Origin: Siphonodentalium dalli
Lineage: Eukaryota > Mollusca > Scaphopoda > Gadilida > Siphonodentaliidae
Assembly: GCA_032622095.1 (NCBI GenBank)
Contig: CP136065.1
Span: 148,865,577 to 148,929,576, forward strand
Direction: 5' to 3'
Length of the DNA: 64,000 nt
Shown here: in pieces, positions 1-11,789 of the stretch
Numbering within the stretch: the stretch's first letter is position 1
Layout: the number at the start of each line of letters is the position of its first letter
The notes under the pieces: generated by a model
The model's database searches: none
What the model was told of the DNA's origin: nothing
What the model saw: the letters and a program-made list of their open reading frames with translations, nothing else
Position numbers and translations under genes: made by a program

Positions 1-1619
1 TGTGCCTGTGGTTGTCCGCAACCTGGTGCCCGGTGTTATTGCTTTGAATGATAATCATGTTCAACTGGTGTTGTGAAATTGGTAATGAGATTAGCGGTTT
101 CTATGTCTTGTCTGGTCATATTTACTGTTTGAACTTTGTCTGAAATATGCGCACTTTTTATACTAGAATTTGCGCAACAGGAGCGCAGGGAAATCGCACG
201 TCCAGTTGGTTTAAGGGTTTTTATAAAAAGTATTTATGATACAGAGAGGCCAACAGAACGATACCATATATATACTATATGCGACTGCGTCCAATTTGGG
301 TTTATCGGGATGTCTTTAGTGTAGTTTTGTGGTTATGAGAGCTCATTTCCCCCTGATTTCAGCTCCATGTGTGGTTTTCTCCTTTCAAATTGCTATATGA
401 TTTCAAACAGGGGTGGCGCCAGGATATCCCAGACGCAGGGGCTATACGTGTCCCCGACAGGGGGCCGGGCTTTAGCTATCGGGCTGACCATTGCAGATCT
501 CCAACGTTAATTTTAAACTTCGCACCAAAATTAGGTTGAAATTGTTCTCGTAGTTTGATTTTCCAACAATTTCTTAGTGACAAATTTGTTGTTTTTAGAC
601 CAACATTTGTATATTTCCCTTTCATTTGCAAAATTCTGGACTGAAATGGCCATCAGTTGGCATTTTTCAAAACTAAGGGTGAGTGTCAGGTTAAAATATC
701 CCCGAATTGGAAAACATGAGGCCAGTCTAGATGCTAGGATTATCAAATTTTCATGTTCAGAATTTAAAAATATTCTCACATCGGGCCTAACCATCATCCG
801 ACCCATGTGTTCTGTACCCTTGCCAGTAGTTACTTGCTAATTAATTAAAAAATAAATCGGGGTGTAAATTTGTCTGACGTTATACCACTAGATGTTTGGA
901 TTTTTTAATCTCATACTGGGCCGAACCATCCTTTTCATCACCCTGCATGGTCAGTGACCACAAGACTACTGGTCCATTTAGAATAGGCTACCGTTTTGTA
1001 GTCTGTGAGGGAGGGGTGGGTGTGAAAATTTAATTACGCAAACTTGTGAATTTGATGTGGTTCAATGGGGTGGGGTGCAGTTGTAAATTCCAAGGTGGAG
1101 ACCACCACAACGAAAACCCTCTAGCCAAGTCCCTCGTGTCAAATATCCCTCGCGACTTAGTTTTCGGCATAGGCCTATTTGTTTTCTATCCGAGAATACA
1201 CTGCACCGGTGGCAATATATTGACCATGCTCTGAATGAAAACGCTTCTGTGGCGACCACACGATAACATCGTGCTGCAAGTAAGACGATAATTGTGTTGT
1301 AGAAATGATACGGAAAGACCGATTGTCAAAAAACGCAACATCAAAATACACAGGGCAAGGCTTATCGATCCAAATTGTGGAGTGTGTTTTCATTGTGTAT
1401 TTCTCGCATATACCCATGTTTATATATAAACTGGCTACGAGCATCTGGCCGCATGTCTCTATTTCGTGGGATAACCTGGATTCAGAATCCGAAACCGATT
1501 ACGGGCGGGGCTAAATCGAGATACAAGGATGCTAGGTCAGATTTTGAAATCCGATACTATTTTTAATGTTCTCCCAGCGTCAAACATGGCTCATGTATTT
1601 GACACAAGTATCATTTGTT
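1..1619. other. No gene recognised; unique and repeat-like DNA
   Basis: I see no open frame with a recognisable protein family here and no exon with convincing splice sites. The stretch around 1,060-1,140 loosely resembles 57,900-58,010 (the same order of short phrases about 'gtggagaccac...tagccaagtccctc'), so part of it is probably an old dispersed repeat. Confidence 0.5.
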
Positions 1620-2575
1620 ATTTATTAACGCCACCAGGTGTATACTGTGGGCCAAATTATAAAATTCCGTGGTCCCATGTAGGTTTTATGTTTTTTTTTC
1701 CGGTTTATTAGTTTAAAAGTCGAACTGCGCGATCAGGAGGCGGTCACCGGTAAATGGTGTAGTTGGGAATTTCAATTTCGTTTATTGTCCTTTACATTTT
1801 TATGTCAACCAGGTTGATTTTTGGTTTGTGGCAAGCTATGTCAATTACCAATAAAAGAAATTTATTAACACCACCAGGTGTATACTGTGGGCCAAATTAT
1901 AAAATTCCGTGGTCCCATTTAGGTGTTATGGCTTTTCCGGTGTATTAGTTAAAATGTCGAACTGCGCGATCAGGAGGCCGGTAACCGGTAAAAGGTGTAG
2001 TTGGGAATTTCAATTTCGTTTATTTCCTTTACATTATTATGTCAATAATGTTGATATTTGGTTCGTGACAAGCTATGTCAATTACCAATAAAAGAAATTT
2101 AAAAGATAATTTGAAGTCTTATATTTCAACTTTTATAGATATTTTTCGTTCTGCAGCCCTCTGATGGTTGTGTTGTGATGGTATTATAGTTGCAGTATGT
2201 AATAATTATGACCGCGTTAATTTCTTTCGATCTTTAGGTATGAACAATGGCTGGACCGTGCACTCTTGGCGGGAACACAATACCTCCGATTTTTGATCCG
2301 CATTTAGAAGCTTTCTGGTGTGGTGAATGAGAAACCTGCAGTAATAAGCCGTAGTTGTTTGTAATAATTCGAAGGATTAGTTGTTTTAACGGAATTCTGA
2401 AGGGTGAATTCATGTAACCAATATATTTTATATTATAATTTATATTTATGGCTAATAATATGATCTTGAGGGCGTTACCATTTCTGATTATGGTTTTCTT
2501 GTTAACATCTGGAATTCTACTCAAGAGGTGTCCAGGTACATAACAAAATCGGCACAGAGGAGTCCTGTGTGGGTC
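1620..2575. repeat. Dispersed repeat with two 240-bp tandem units and a 470-bp tail
   Basis: Two consecutive near-identical units start at about 1,621 and 1,861, each beginning 'tttattaac(g/a)ccaccaggtg' and ending '...accaataaaagaaa', giving a 240-bp period. They are followed by a non-repeated tail to about 2,575. The same arrangement, with one full and one partial unit plus the same tail, recurs at 14,930-15,680. This is a dispersed element rather than a local duplication. I see no coding sequence in it; the class is unknown. Confidence 0.8.
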
Positions 2576-2935
2576 CATATGGGGTGTACCTAGGATCCCG
2601 ACTACATGGATTGTTTTCTGCCGTCCGCAATCAGATTATGGAATGATTTACGTCCTGAATTGAAAACAGTAAAATCCTTAGAATTATTTAAATCACTACT
2701 AGATGCACGAAAGCGCCTCAACGAAAGAAGAACGTTTTACTTAAATATTTGCTAAAATCATCTATACACAACTCCGATTCAAATGCAGCAGCCTTAATAA
2801 AGACCTCCATATAATCGCTTAAGAGAAAGCAACAAGGGTACACAAGAAAACTATAGTCAGAAATGGTAACGCCACCAAGATCATATTATTAGCCATAAAT
2901 ATGAATTATAATATAATTATAATATAAACTAGCTT
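2429..2935. repeat. Inverted repeat flanking the LINE tail
   Basis: The segment 2,429-2,503 (around 'tatttatggctaataatatg') recurs in reverse complement at 2,865-2,935 with a few differences, giving arms of about 70 bp around a 360-bp centre that contains the LINE remnant. Confidence 0.75.
2594..2755 (+). pseudogene. 3' end of a LINE (non-LTR retrotransposon) reverse-transcriptase ORF, remnant
   Basis: An open frame of 53 codons follows a TAG at 2,591 and ends at a TAA at 2,753. It reads through FLPSAIRLWNDLRPELK and then LELFKSLLDARKR. This matches the conserved extreme C terminus of many CR1/Jockey-group LINE proteins, where an aromatic-P-x-A/S-I/V-R-x-W-N-x-L-P/R motif is followed by a short helix. 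Everything upstream (endonuclease and polymerase) is missing, as expected for 5'-truncated LINE copies. The fragment sits between inverted arms at 2,429-2,503 and 2,865-2,935. It is not expected to be functional. Confidence 0.7.
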
Positions 2936-3039
2936 TCAAATTCCATGTGGGAAATTTGGATACTTCCATATATCAAGTTTTCCCGTTTCTCGTGTTATAC
3001 ATTACATTCTTCAATTAAGCTGTCTCGCTTTTTATTACA

Positions 3040-3480
3040 CTAGCTGATGGGCCCGACTTCGTCCAGGCTGTTTCCCATCTCCTTTCCGGCGAAAGGCGCC
3101 ATTTGACCTTGAATTGACTATTTTGAAAGTCAAGGTCAAATCGGGGTCATGATTTGATCCGTCCAAAACACTCCCCGGAGAAAAGTAACCCTAGGTATCA
3201 AATTTCGTCTAAATCCGTCAGTTTTACCCGATTTGACCTTGAATTGACCATTTTGAAGGTCAATGTCAGGTCGGGGTCACGATTTGACCCGTCCAAAACA
3301 CTTCCCGGACAAAACCACCCTAGGTATAAAATTTCGTCGAAATCCGTCCGTTTTACCAGATTTGACATTGAATTGACTGTTTTAAAGGTCAAGGTCAGGT
3401 CGGGGTCACGATTTGACCCGTCCAAAACACTCCCCGGACAAAAGTACCCCTAAGTATCAAATTTCGTCGAAATCCATCTT
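3040..3480. repeat. Minisatellite-bearing element, about 130-bp units, with terminal motif ACTAGCTGATGGGCCCGACT
   Basis: Units starting 'tttgac(c/a)ttgaattgac' lie at 3,102, 3,232 and 3,361, giving a period near 130 bp. They begin after a terminal motif at about 3,042. The same family occurs in reverse orientation at 27,380-27,920, where the complementary terminal motif (agacgaagtcgggtcc...agcta) closes the element. An ORF running through the array is only a repeat translation. Confidence 0.8.
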
Positions 3481-3795
3481 TGATTACCACACGATCGCAT
3501 GCTTTCCAAACGGTGTGGTTATTATCAATATCAGCACATGCGCCAATCTGTGTCGGACTATTTTATTGAGCATTCGGGGTAAGACTACAGCTTTTAAAGC
3601 GACCCATTTTTACTTTTACATCGACATAATCCCCCATAATCCCCCATAACACCAGTGGATTTTATATTTTCAAGCACAGTATACACACTGGCGTGCTAAT
3701 GATTGTGGTGACATATAAAGTTAAGATCACTTTCTATTAGTCTGCCTAAAGTTAATAGAAAAGAAATGCATGTCCAGTCACATATACTCCTGATA

Positions 3796-4260
3796 CCCCC
3801 CTTTATCCGAACGCTGAATATGTCATTGTCGCATGGTTTCGAGCAAAAAGACACCCAGGATCTCTCAAACGGGCAAAAAGACACCCGGGGTGTCCCAAAC
3901 AAGCAAAATGACACACAGGATCTCAAGGTCTCACAAAACAACGGGAATTTTGTTTAGTCGTCTGCTATTAATATTGGTCCAAGTATCAAGGATGCGGAAC
4001 TGCGCTGCCAGTCAGACTCAAAGCCCATTTAAATTTCGTTGATATTTCACTCCGATCACAAACAAATAATTATCATAATATTAATAGCAGACGACTAAAA
4101 AAAATTCCCGTTGTTTGCTGAGACTTTGAGATCCTGGGTGTCATTTTGCTTGTTTAGGGACACCCCTGTGTGTCTTTTTGCCCGTTTGAGAGATCATGGG
4201 TGTCTTTTTGCTCGAAACCATGCGACAATGACCTATTCAGCTATACGAACTACACCATTT
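3796..4260. repeat. Fold-back element with arms of about 150-180 bp
   Basis: The left arm, about 3,808-3,975 (gcatggtttcgagcaaaaag ... tagtcgtctgctattaat), recurs as reverse complement at 4,077-4,245. The spacer is about 100 bp. Each arm contains an internal short repeat with units of the type 'gcaaaa(a/t)gacac(c/a)c'. No coding capacity is seen. Confidence 0.85.
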
Positions 4261-4689
4261 TTTAAAGCAACACAAACTTGTATAACAATTAAGGAGTGGT
4301 AGTTGTATATTATGTGTGAAATCTCATACCAATTCGAAATTGTATCCATGCATGTCATGTCATAAACATTTGTAAAAAATATTATATATGTTCTTTGAGG
4401 GTCGAAATAAATATTGTTAAACCAGTAGTTGCATGTTTAAATTCGTTTATAACGATGACGCTGTTTTCTGACCAGATTTGAATATCAAATTTATGAAAAT
4501 TACTTCTATTGGCAATAGGCATGCTGACTAATGGACAACACAACTGAATCTGTCAAACAATATACACGTGCTCCTGGAACCATTTCTATGCACACTTTTA
4601 GGATAGTGGTACTGAAAAAAAAACAATATTACAAGTATATATATACACAGAATAAACCATCTATCAGGGCTATGGGTTCTAACCTCAGA

Positions 4690-5920
4690 AAATGACAGCT
4701 GACCCTGAACCCGCTGTGCGAACTACGAAAACTGGAAAATTCGGTTTTTGGCTCCTAATTTGGTCAAATTTTTTTTGGTGTAATTTTGCTTGTATTGTCG
4801 GGAGAGGGCACCATATGGTAGTCTATATCCTTTCAAAATCGGGCAAAAACTACGAAAACTGGAAAAACCTATTTTGGCCCCTAATTTGGTCGTAATTTTT
4901 GTAGAACTTTTTGATACCATTTTGCTTGTATGGTCGGTGGCCATCCCACGGTAGTCTTCATCCGATAAAAATCGGGCCTAACTAAGAAAACTGGAAAACA
5001 TTATTTTTGGCCCCTAATTTTGTCGAAATTTTAGCAAATGTTTCGGAATGTTTGGCAACTTTTTTGTATAATTTTGATTGTATGGTCAACCCTGGGCCAT
5101 CACACAGTATTGTCTTTATCCGGTCGAAATCGGCCCAAAATTACGAAACCGGGAAATTTCGATGTTGTACACCCCCCCCCCCCGCAACGAAGTTTTCTCA
5201 GTCATTTTTAAAATCATTTTCAGTGAAACATGGCACAGACATCAACCACCATGAGAACATGCCCCCTTTTTCGACTCAGAAATTTTTCGCAACATGTATA
5301 ATTTTGTTCGAGCTTTTATTCCTACATTTTTTTTAAACTGGGCACACATATTTAGTACCATGGGAACTTGTGCACCTGCGATTATGACGTCTGTCCGACT
5401 TTTTTTGGTGGAGTTATCCCACTTTTTCGACTTTTTCGCATCATGTATCATTTTGTCCGAGCTTTTATTCATACATTTTTAGGTCATTTTTTTTTAAAAC
5501 TTGGCACAGATATTTAGTACCATGAGAACATGTGCACCTGCGATTATGACGTTTGTCCGACTTTTTTTTGTTGGTCACGTGGAGTTATTCCCCTTTTTCG
5601 ACATAGAACATTTTCGCAACATACATAATTTTGTCCGACTTTTTATTCCTACATGTTTCGGTCAATAGGTTTAGGATTAGGGTTATGGGTTAGGGTTGTG
5701 CACCTGCAATGGGAATATGTTATTTCATTATTTTAACTAAGTGTTTACTGACATGTGAAACATCTTAGTGTTTTTAAAACACGGGGGTATCCTTGGTCCC
5801 ATTGGGACAGTCACGCCTCTAGTTGGCCCCTAATTTGGTTGAAATTTTGGCAAATTATTTGTGTCATTTTGATTGTATGGTCGGGTGCCACACCACGGTG
5901 CCACGCCACGGAAGTCTTTA
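4690..5920. repeat. Degenerate tandem repeats (about 130-bp then about 165-bp units)
   Basis: From 4,720 the phrase 'actacgaaaactggaaaa...ggcccctaatttggtc' recurs near 4,850, 4,981 and 5,141, with a decayed copy near 5,820. A second unit, 'ttcgcaacatgtataattttg...gagcttttattcctaca', recurs near 5,285, 5,445 and 5,615. The short ORFs here are repeat translations. Confidence 0.75.
5671..5697 (+). repeat. Short interstitial telomere-like repeat
   Basis: About four degenerate copies of TTAGGG (ttagga ttaggg ttatgg gttaggg) lie together. TTAGGG is the usual telomere unit of molluscs and many other animals. This run is too short and imperfect to be a telomere. Confidence 0.6.
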
Positions 5921-6028
5921 TTCGTTGTGCAACGTCCCAATGGCGAATAAGTAATGAATGTGCCAAATTTCGGATACGTAACCAATATGTCACCTTCATC
6001 GCAAACTAAATCTGAAGAACAAAAACCA

Positions 6029-6034
6029 TTTATT
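6029..6034 (-). promoter_or_regulatory. Candidate polyadenylation signal for the MTCH2-like gene
   Basis: AATAAA on the minus strand lies about 290 bp downstream of the stop codon. It is the first canonical hexamer I noticed in a plausible 3' UTR. No transcript evidence is available. Confidence 0.3.
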
Positions 6035-6323
6035 AAATTAATACAATATACATGTCAGTCAGTCCACAGAGACCTGTATAGTTACAGTATCTAGAGAACA
6101 AAGCTTCGGAGTCACTGAACGTTGATTTAAAATTGAAACTTTCATCCTATAAGTGATTGTGTGGCATTGTCCTTCAACATGCAGGTAGTCTAAAATATAA
6201 CTATCCAATGTTCAGGCTATAGTGGGGGGGGGGGGGGGGACTGATAATAGCAGTTTATAATAATTATGGTAGAATTCCAAATGTCATTGGCAACAACCTC
6301 AAAAGGAATGATATCCTGGTCCA

Positions 6324-7154
6324 TTATATATACCTAAAGAACCCTCTTGTTCCGCGTTTTAGTTCACCAATTTTACTTAGATGAGACCAGCATTCCGTCC
6401 AGCTATGATAAGATGGCATCTTGTGTAATGTTGCAGCAGTCAGCCCAGAACTACTAACAGCCATTATATTGCCCACCAGGAAAAAAGGATACGTGAACCG
6501 TCTCACTACTAATTCACATGCAAGAAATGTGAATCTTTTCAATTCCTTTTCTTGCACGATGTATTTATTTATTAGACATGCTAAGAAGTTGGTCATCCAC
6601 ACCGTCATGATTTCTCCAACCAACGTTGGAACAATGCCCGCAAAGTAACCGCTAAACCCTTCATTTCTGTAAATTTCTCCAACTGACGAGAACATTGACG
6701 TATACTGTGTTTCTCTGCCAACGAACTGGACCATGCTTCTGAGCATGATGACCTGAAATGGCTGGATTGCAATGATACCAAAGCATCTGACCAATGTTAT
6801 CTCACCAGTTTCTCTGAAGAATGTTTTCAACCAGTCGATAAATTCATCAGCTGCCGGGTTAATATCTTTCTCTTCATCGCGATGAAAACTTCTGAGCATT
6901 TTTCGAGCATGCGCCATGGCGAAATCACAAACGATGATGCCGACTATTCCCGGGACTAGACCCCTATACAACCCTAACAATCCATCGGTTGATCTAATGC
7001 ATTTGATGTGACTGAATATATTGGGATAACACAGTTTTTCTTTGCCAAAGATGGTCCGACATAAAACCGGAGGATTCGGCTCATAGCCAACTTGCATCAA
7101 TACGTATGCATAGTCTACAGGATGACGGTACACTTGTTTATATAATCCGGCCAT
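6324..7154 (-). CDS. MTCH2-like mitochondrial carrier homologue, intron-free (probable retrogene)
   Basis: A 276-residue open frame starts at the first in-frame ATG (7,154; the frame is open upstream to a TAA at about 7,184). It aligns by eye along its length with mitochondrial carrier homologue 2, an outer-membrane member of the SLC25 superfamily that acts in the vertebrate outer membrane as a protein insertase and tBID partner. Shared blocks include VLMQVGYEPNPP (18-29), IFGKEKLC (35-42), LYRGLVPGI (62-70), QPFQVIMLRSMVQFVGRE (131-148), EGFSGYFAGIVPTLVGEI (165-182), TYPFFLVGNIMAV (221-233) and SWTECW (251-256). The length is slightly under the roughly 300 residues of the vertebrate protein, mainly because the N terminus is short. 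The first repeat keeps a P-x-D motif (HPVDYA, 11-16) where human MTCH2 has lost it. Vertebrate MTCH2 has many introns, so an uninterrupted copy suggests retroposition. There are no frameshifts or internal stops, so it may be functional. It could instead be a mollusc-specific single-exon paralogue. Confidence 0.85.
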   Translation of the reverse strand: MAGLYKQVYRHPVDYAYVLMQVGYEPNPPVLCRTIFGKEKLCYPNIFSHIKCIRSTDGLLGLYRGLVPGIVGIIVCDFAMAHARKMLRSFHRDEEKDINPAADEFIDWLKTFFRETGEITLVRCFGIIAIQPFQVIMLRSMVQFVGRETQYTSMFSSVGEIYRNEGFSGYFAGIVPTLVGEIMTVWMTNFLACLINKYIVQEKELKRFTFLACELVVRRFTYPFFLVGNIMAVSSSGLTAATLHKMPSYHSWTECWSHLSKIGELKRGTRGFFRYI

Positions 7155-7232
7155 ACTGAGCTGTGGACACGGCAAACATGTTTAGCCGAACCAATGAATT
7201 TGTAGCAGAATCCTGTCACTTCCTCATTACAC

Positions 7233-8390
7233 GGGTATCTAGAGAAGTCGGCCCAAAACAAAGTCGGCCCAAGTTAATTAAATATTTCTCAAGAGAAGTC
7301 GGCCCCATTATTTATCATTGTTCGTTATTGCCTATATATAGGTTCTGGTCGTGGTGTTTACATTACTTAAGGTGTCACGAGCTGTGTCCAAAATTTCATC
7401 ACACTGTGTCAAAGCGGATCGTTAACAGGGGGTTAAAGAACAGGAACTATTGTTACATAGATGTTTGCATATGCATTATTAGCTATAAATTATTCATCAT
7501 TCATCGGGGCTTTGGGCCGGCTTATCAATTAGTCCCGGATATATTGGTCGACCATTGCACAGGTGTCCCCCCCCCCCCCTCCACAGGACTCAACTTCACC
7601 CCACTAATTTTCTTTCTTAATGTCTCCTCCTTTTTATCCGGCCGGCCAGGAATGTATATTATGGTCCCATTATGTGCGTAAATGACTCTTCTATACGATA
7701 AATTTTTTTAATCACTCCAAGTCGATGAAAAGCACATGCATGTTTTCCCACAGAGAAAAAGGTGGTGAACTGTCAAAACAAAATAGCGAATTTTGACATT
7801 TCGGCCGACATCTTGGCCGCCATATTGGATTTTGTTGTCGGATTTTTGGCTGATTTGTAAATGTTTTATATTAGCATAACAAATCGAGCGAGAAACAAGA
7901 CAACATGTGATACTATCTTTACTATAGTATATGGCGATTAATGAGACCTGGTGCATATCAAGCAAAATTTCCGCCATGATGGACGCCATCTTGTGTTGAG
8001 TCATTGCGGCCATTTTTTTGTCTTATTAACAACCGAAAAACATTAGAGGAGACATTAGAGAAGAAAATTAGTGGGGTGAAGTTGAGTCATGGGCGGGGAG
8101 GGGTGCAAAGGTCGACCAATATCTCATGCGCTAAATACACAGAATTTTGTGAAATGCGTTTAAATAAAAATTAACTGGTAGGTTGATGGTGCTTGGTAAA
8201 GATCATTAATGTTCTTGAAAACAGACCGGTATAATCATGATGGCATGTAATTTGCTTCTTGCGTAACACCCACGCAACGAGTATATTAATGCGGTGCTGA
8301 CTTCGTACGAGGTCGACTTATTGGCCGAATTCTCTGTGGCCGACTTCGCAGCGGGGGCGACTTTGTTTTGGGCCGACTTCTCCTGTATTC
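7233..8390. mobile_element. Fold-back transposon, about 1.15 kb, next to the MTCH2-like gene
   Basis: The outer ends are inverted copies: 'agaagtcggcccaaaacaaa' near 7,236 and its complement 'ttttgggccgacttct' near 8,365. Inner arms at 7,543-7,630 (attggtcgacc...aatgtctcctcc) match 8,044-8,122 in reverse complement. No transposase frame is visible in the 400-bp centre. The element begins about 80 bp upstream of the ATG of the MTCH2-like gene, so that gene's promoter must lie within or beyond it. Confidence 0.75.
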
Positions 8391-8418
8391 GTTTCGCATT
8401 TTGGCTTCAAAATATTTT

Positions 8419-8831
8419 AAAGGTACTCAACCCCGGAACCCGTAAAGAGGGTCCCCATCTCAACAGATTCCAACAACAACAATCCGATCAGAGGGTCCTA
8501 TATTACTATTTCTTTGGCTTTGGGGGTAAAAAATATTTGATTCGAGTCGAGGAACCCATCAAACAAAGCTCAGAGTTATTAGATATTGATTTTTGAAAAT
8601 TCATATGTTCTCGAGATGAGTACCAATAACTGCCGTCAATTTGGTAACCTGCTCGAGATTTTACGCCAAAATTCTATTCAAACAGACAAGGATGGATAAC
8701 TCTATAATCAAGTGGGTAATAACATAGATGAAGGAAGGACTAAAAATAGGATAGACGTCGCACTCATGGTTATCAATCTGTAACGCTACTGGGCGTCGCC
8801 ATTGCTTTGGCCCTCAAGCGTTAAGGTAGTT
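8419..8831 (+). mobile_element. MITE, family A (ends AAAGGTACTCAA / AAGGTAGTTCA)
   Basis: The left end 'taaaggtactcaa' and the interior phrase about 'tatttgattcgagtcgagga' recur in reverse at 11,306-11,602, at 18,009-18,454 (both ends visible, inverted) and partly at 19,080-19,352. The terminal inverted repeats and the lack of coding sequence fit a non-autonomous DNA transposon. The ORF crossing it is not a gene. Confidence 0.7.
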
Positions 8832-11305
8832 CAGAAAAGTAGGGGGAGATAATTTTACGTTATATTTACATAGGGTTCGTGTACGGTTGTGAAGAAATAC
8901 TCGTAATAAAGTACTTTATATTAACTTTTAATCATAATGCTTTCAATGTGACATTCAATTAATGCCACTAAATACGATTTGGTCCGTGATATGCATTTTC
9001 TGGAATGGAAAGTGTCCGTAATTCGACGTCAATTACTGCGCTAAATCAAACTCTCTTGTGGCAAGTTGTGCGTATTTTGCGTCCAGGTTTATTTACTCTG
9101 ATTTCTTACGTGTTGTGGGGATTTAGTTTTGTAATTTTCCCCGATCAGCTAGTGCAAGTATTGGATGATCTGATTTCTTACTGTAGTGGGGATTTAGTTT
9201 TGTAGTTTTCCTAGATCAGCTGGCGCACATGTAAGTATTGGAGGTATACTGAAGCACATAATTCAGAGTGATTTTTCTCATAAACGTACACACGTACGTT
9301 GATGAAATTAATCAATGGACATATATGAGTCTCATGTCCTCCACAGTCGAATCACTAGCCCGATTCAACCGGGAACTTTTTAACTTTTATATATACCGGT
9401 ATATATATAAAAATAAAATAATTTCCCGTAAAATTAAATAAATGTCACAGGACCACTGCACCTCATTCTGTCTTGTATTCTAACATATACGAGTATTATA
9501 AACATCTCCTTTAATATCTCATAGTAATTAATTTCGTCTTATAAAAACAGACATATATATCATGTTTATATACATAAATGAATAACCAATGATTATTTAT
9601 TTGAGTTCCATGATTCTTTTGTATATTTGGGTCACAGTAGGGTGTTTCAACAAACAGGTGTGCATGTGGTCTTATTATATGAATTAACCTAAACATGAAT
9701 ATAAAGGGTATCTCTGTCCACCATGATATTAAAATAGATATCAACGAAGAACAGTTAATTGTATAGGCTACCGGTACTTGAAACTGAGCGAGATAATCCA
9801 TACAGTAATAAAATAGTTAATGATTATGGTACAATTTGTAAAATATACTAGTAAGATAACATACTTATAGTCCATTTACATTGGAGAATTACAGTTACTA
9901 AAGCTGAATGGGATCATGCATGCTATTGGGAGCTACTAGCCAAGAGGATACTTTTTTTCAGACTGGAGGGACACACAATCTGCAAATGAACCTGGGTGTT
10001 GCCTTAGTATGGATAAGTACCATGTGATGGAGAGACAATGTTTGAAATCTATAATTAATTTAATGATGAACTTATAAATGTGTATCATTTGTGGCTCTTT
10101 CCTTGACAGTCAATGAGACATCAGCTACTTTTTATCCAGGATTTTCGCACAAGTATAGTTCAATTCCTTCTTTATCTTGAACACATCCTTGCATTCTGCA
10201 TCTCATTTTGTCTCATCTGGATTATTTTCGGCTCATGCATGTTGCACACATCACTTTGTGACCCACAAATATCATTAAGCTGTTGCCATTGGGCCGATTG
10301 GCATACGGTATAGATCTGTCCACTTCCTGAAATAATACAGAATTCGAAGCATTTAATTTTAATTTATAAATAATTTACAGGTTACAGGTATGAAATATGT
10401 TATATTGGGATATTTCCCATGCAGTACACACCACTCACCAGTGCCTACATTGGCAAACCATGTAATATTCAGTTGTTCATACCTCTTTATGATAGCAGTA
10501 TAAATTATACAAAAATAATGCTATTGCTAATATAATAATAAATAAGGCTAATGATATTATATTTCAACATAGCTGACCAGTACTTGTATACATTATAATT
10601 AATGCCCACGCAGTTTCAATGTCATTTATTAACATTATGAATGTGAGTATACTATGTGAGTCTAATGATCAAAAGACACATGAATTATGATTATCATTAT
10701 GAAAAATATGTTTTAATATCAACAAATGTTATATATTTTAAAAAAGTGGACATGAAAACAAGTCAAACTATGAATAGTATGATCACTACAATTAGAATCT
10801 AGGAGTAGGACATGTAATTTGTAAACTGCCAAATTGGTGAATTGTTTTGACTGTTCATTTCTAAATTATTGCTGTAGTACACCTGATCACACCTGGCAGT
10901 CACATGGAATTATTGAAATATGACAGCTGTCATTGAAATATTTCTTCCGTAAAACACGTTTGGGTCGGTACCCGGTATACATGATATTCAAATTACCAAT
11001 GCAATCATGAATGGTGAGATCTATTAAATTAATTTCATTTTGAAAGTCGTTACTAACATAACTTCAGTCTTCATCCAGGTGAAAATGACAAAAATAGAAT
11101 ACAGAATGTCGTGTTGTTTATTACAAAAATGGTCTCAAACGGCATAAAAACTCACCTTTCTGACTCCCCAACGGACACCCTTGGAAACGTGAGATTCTGA
11201 TAATTCATGACAGTTGGTGTACAATTAATTCAGCTGCAATAGACGCCAGAGTTTTCTCTTTTTATTGCGACGAGAAAGCACTGTTTTGATCAGAACAATC
11301 GGAGT
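8832..11305. other. No gene seen; AT-rich DNA with one small duplication
   Basis: The only clear structure is an imperfect tandem duplication of about 75 bp at 9,095-9,245 (tctgatttcttac...gggatttagttttgta). The rest is AT-rich with short ORFs that show no family motifs and no paired splice sites. Confidence 0.5.
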
Positions 11306-11602
11306 TGAACTACCTTTAGCAATGGCGGACAGAATCGGAGTGCGTTACCGATTGGCCCATCAAATGACGTCGAGTGACGTATCTATCCTTCATTTTTAGT
11401 CTATGGTAATAATAACGAATGTTTGACTATCTTCTGGGCCAGAAAGAATTCCCGATAATGAAAAATAATAGATTTCTAAAATCGATATCTAACAAATCTG
11501 AGCTTTGATGGGTGACTTCCTCGACTCGAATCAAATATTTTTGACCCCCGAAGCCATTGAAATAGTAATTGAGAGGAGTTTTATCGGATTGAGTACCTTT
11601 AA
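11306..11602 (-). mobile_element. MITE, family A, reverse copy
   Basis: This is the reverse-complement orientation of the copy at 8,419-8,831, with the end 'ggattgagtacctttaa' at about 11,586-11,602 and the other end 'gttgaactaccttt' at about 11,303-11,317. It is shorter than the 8.4-kb copy because of an internal deletion. Confidence 0.65.
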
Positions 11603-11789
11603 TTACACGGTTGATGACTATTTTGAGTTCATTTAAACTCTGAGTACATTTTATCTGTGACCTTTCACTGTACACGGCTGATGACGTTTTGAGTTCATTT
11701 AAAGACAAATCATGTACTTGTTCGGGTGCGTGAAACTGATAAGTTCGTATTCAGGCGCTATAACAAATGGAGGGATGTAACATTCTACT

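Noticed and set aside
3154-3453. 99-codon ORF with an internally repeated protein
   Set aside because: It is the translation of a 130-bp minisatellite.
7163-7681. 172-codon ORF antisense to the start of the MTCH2-like gene
   Set aside because: It runs through the fold-back arms and a C13 run and has no domain.
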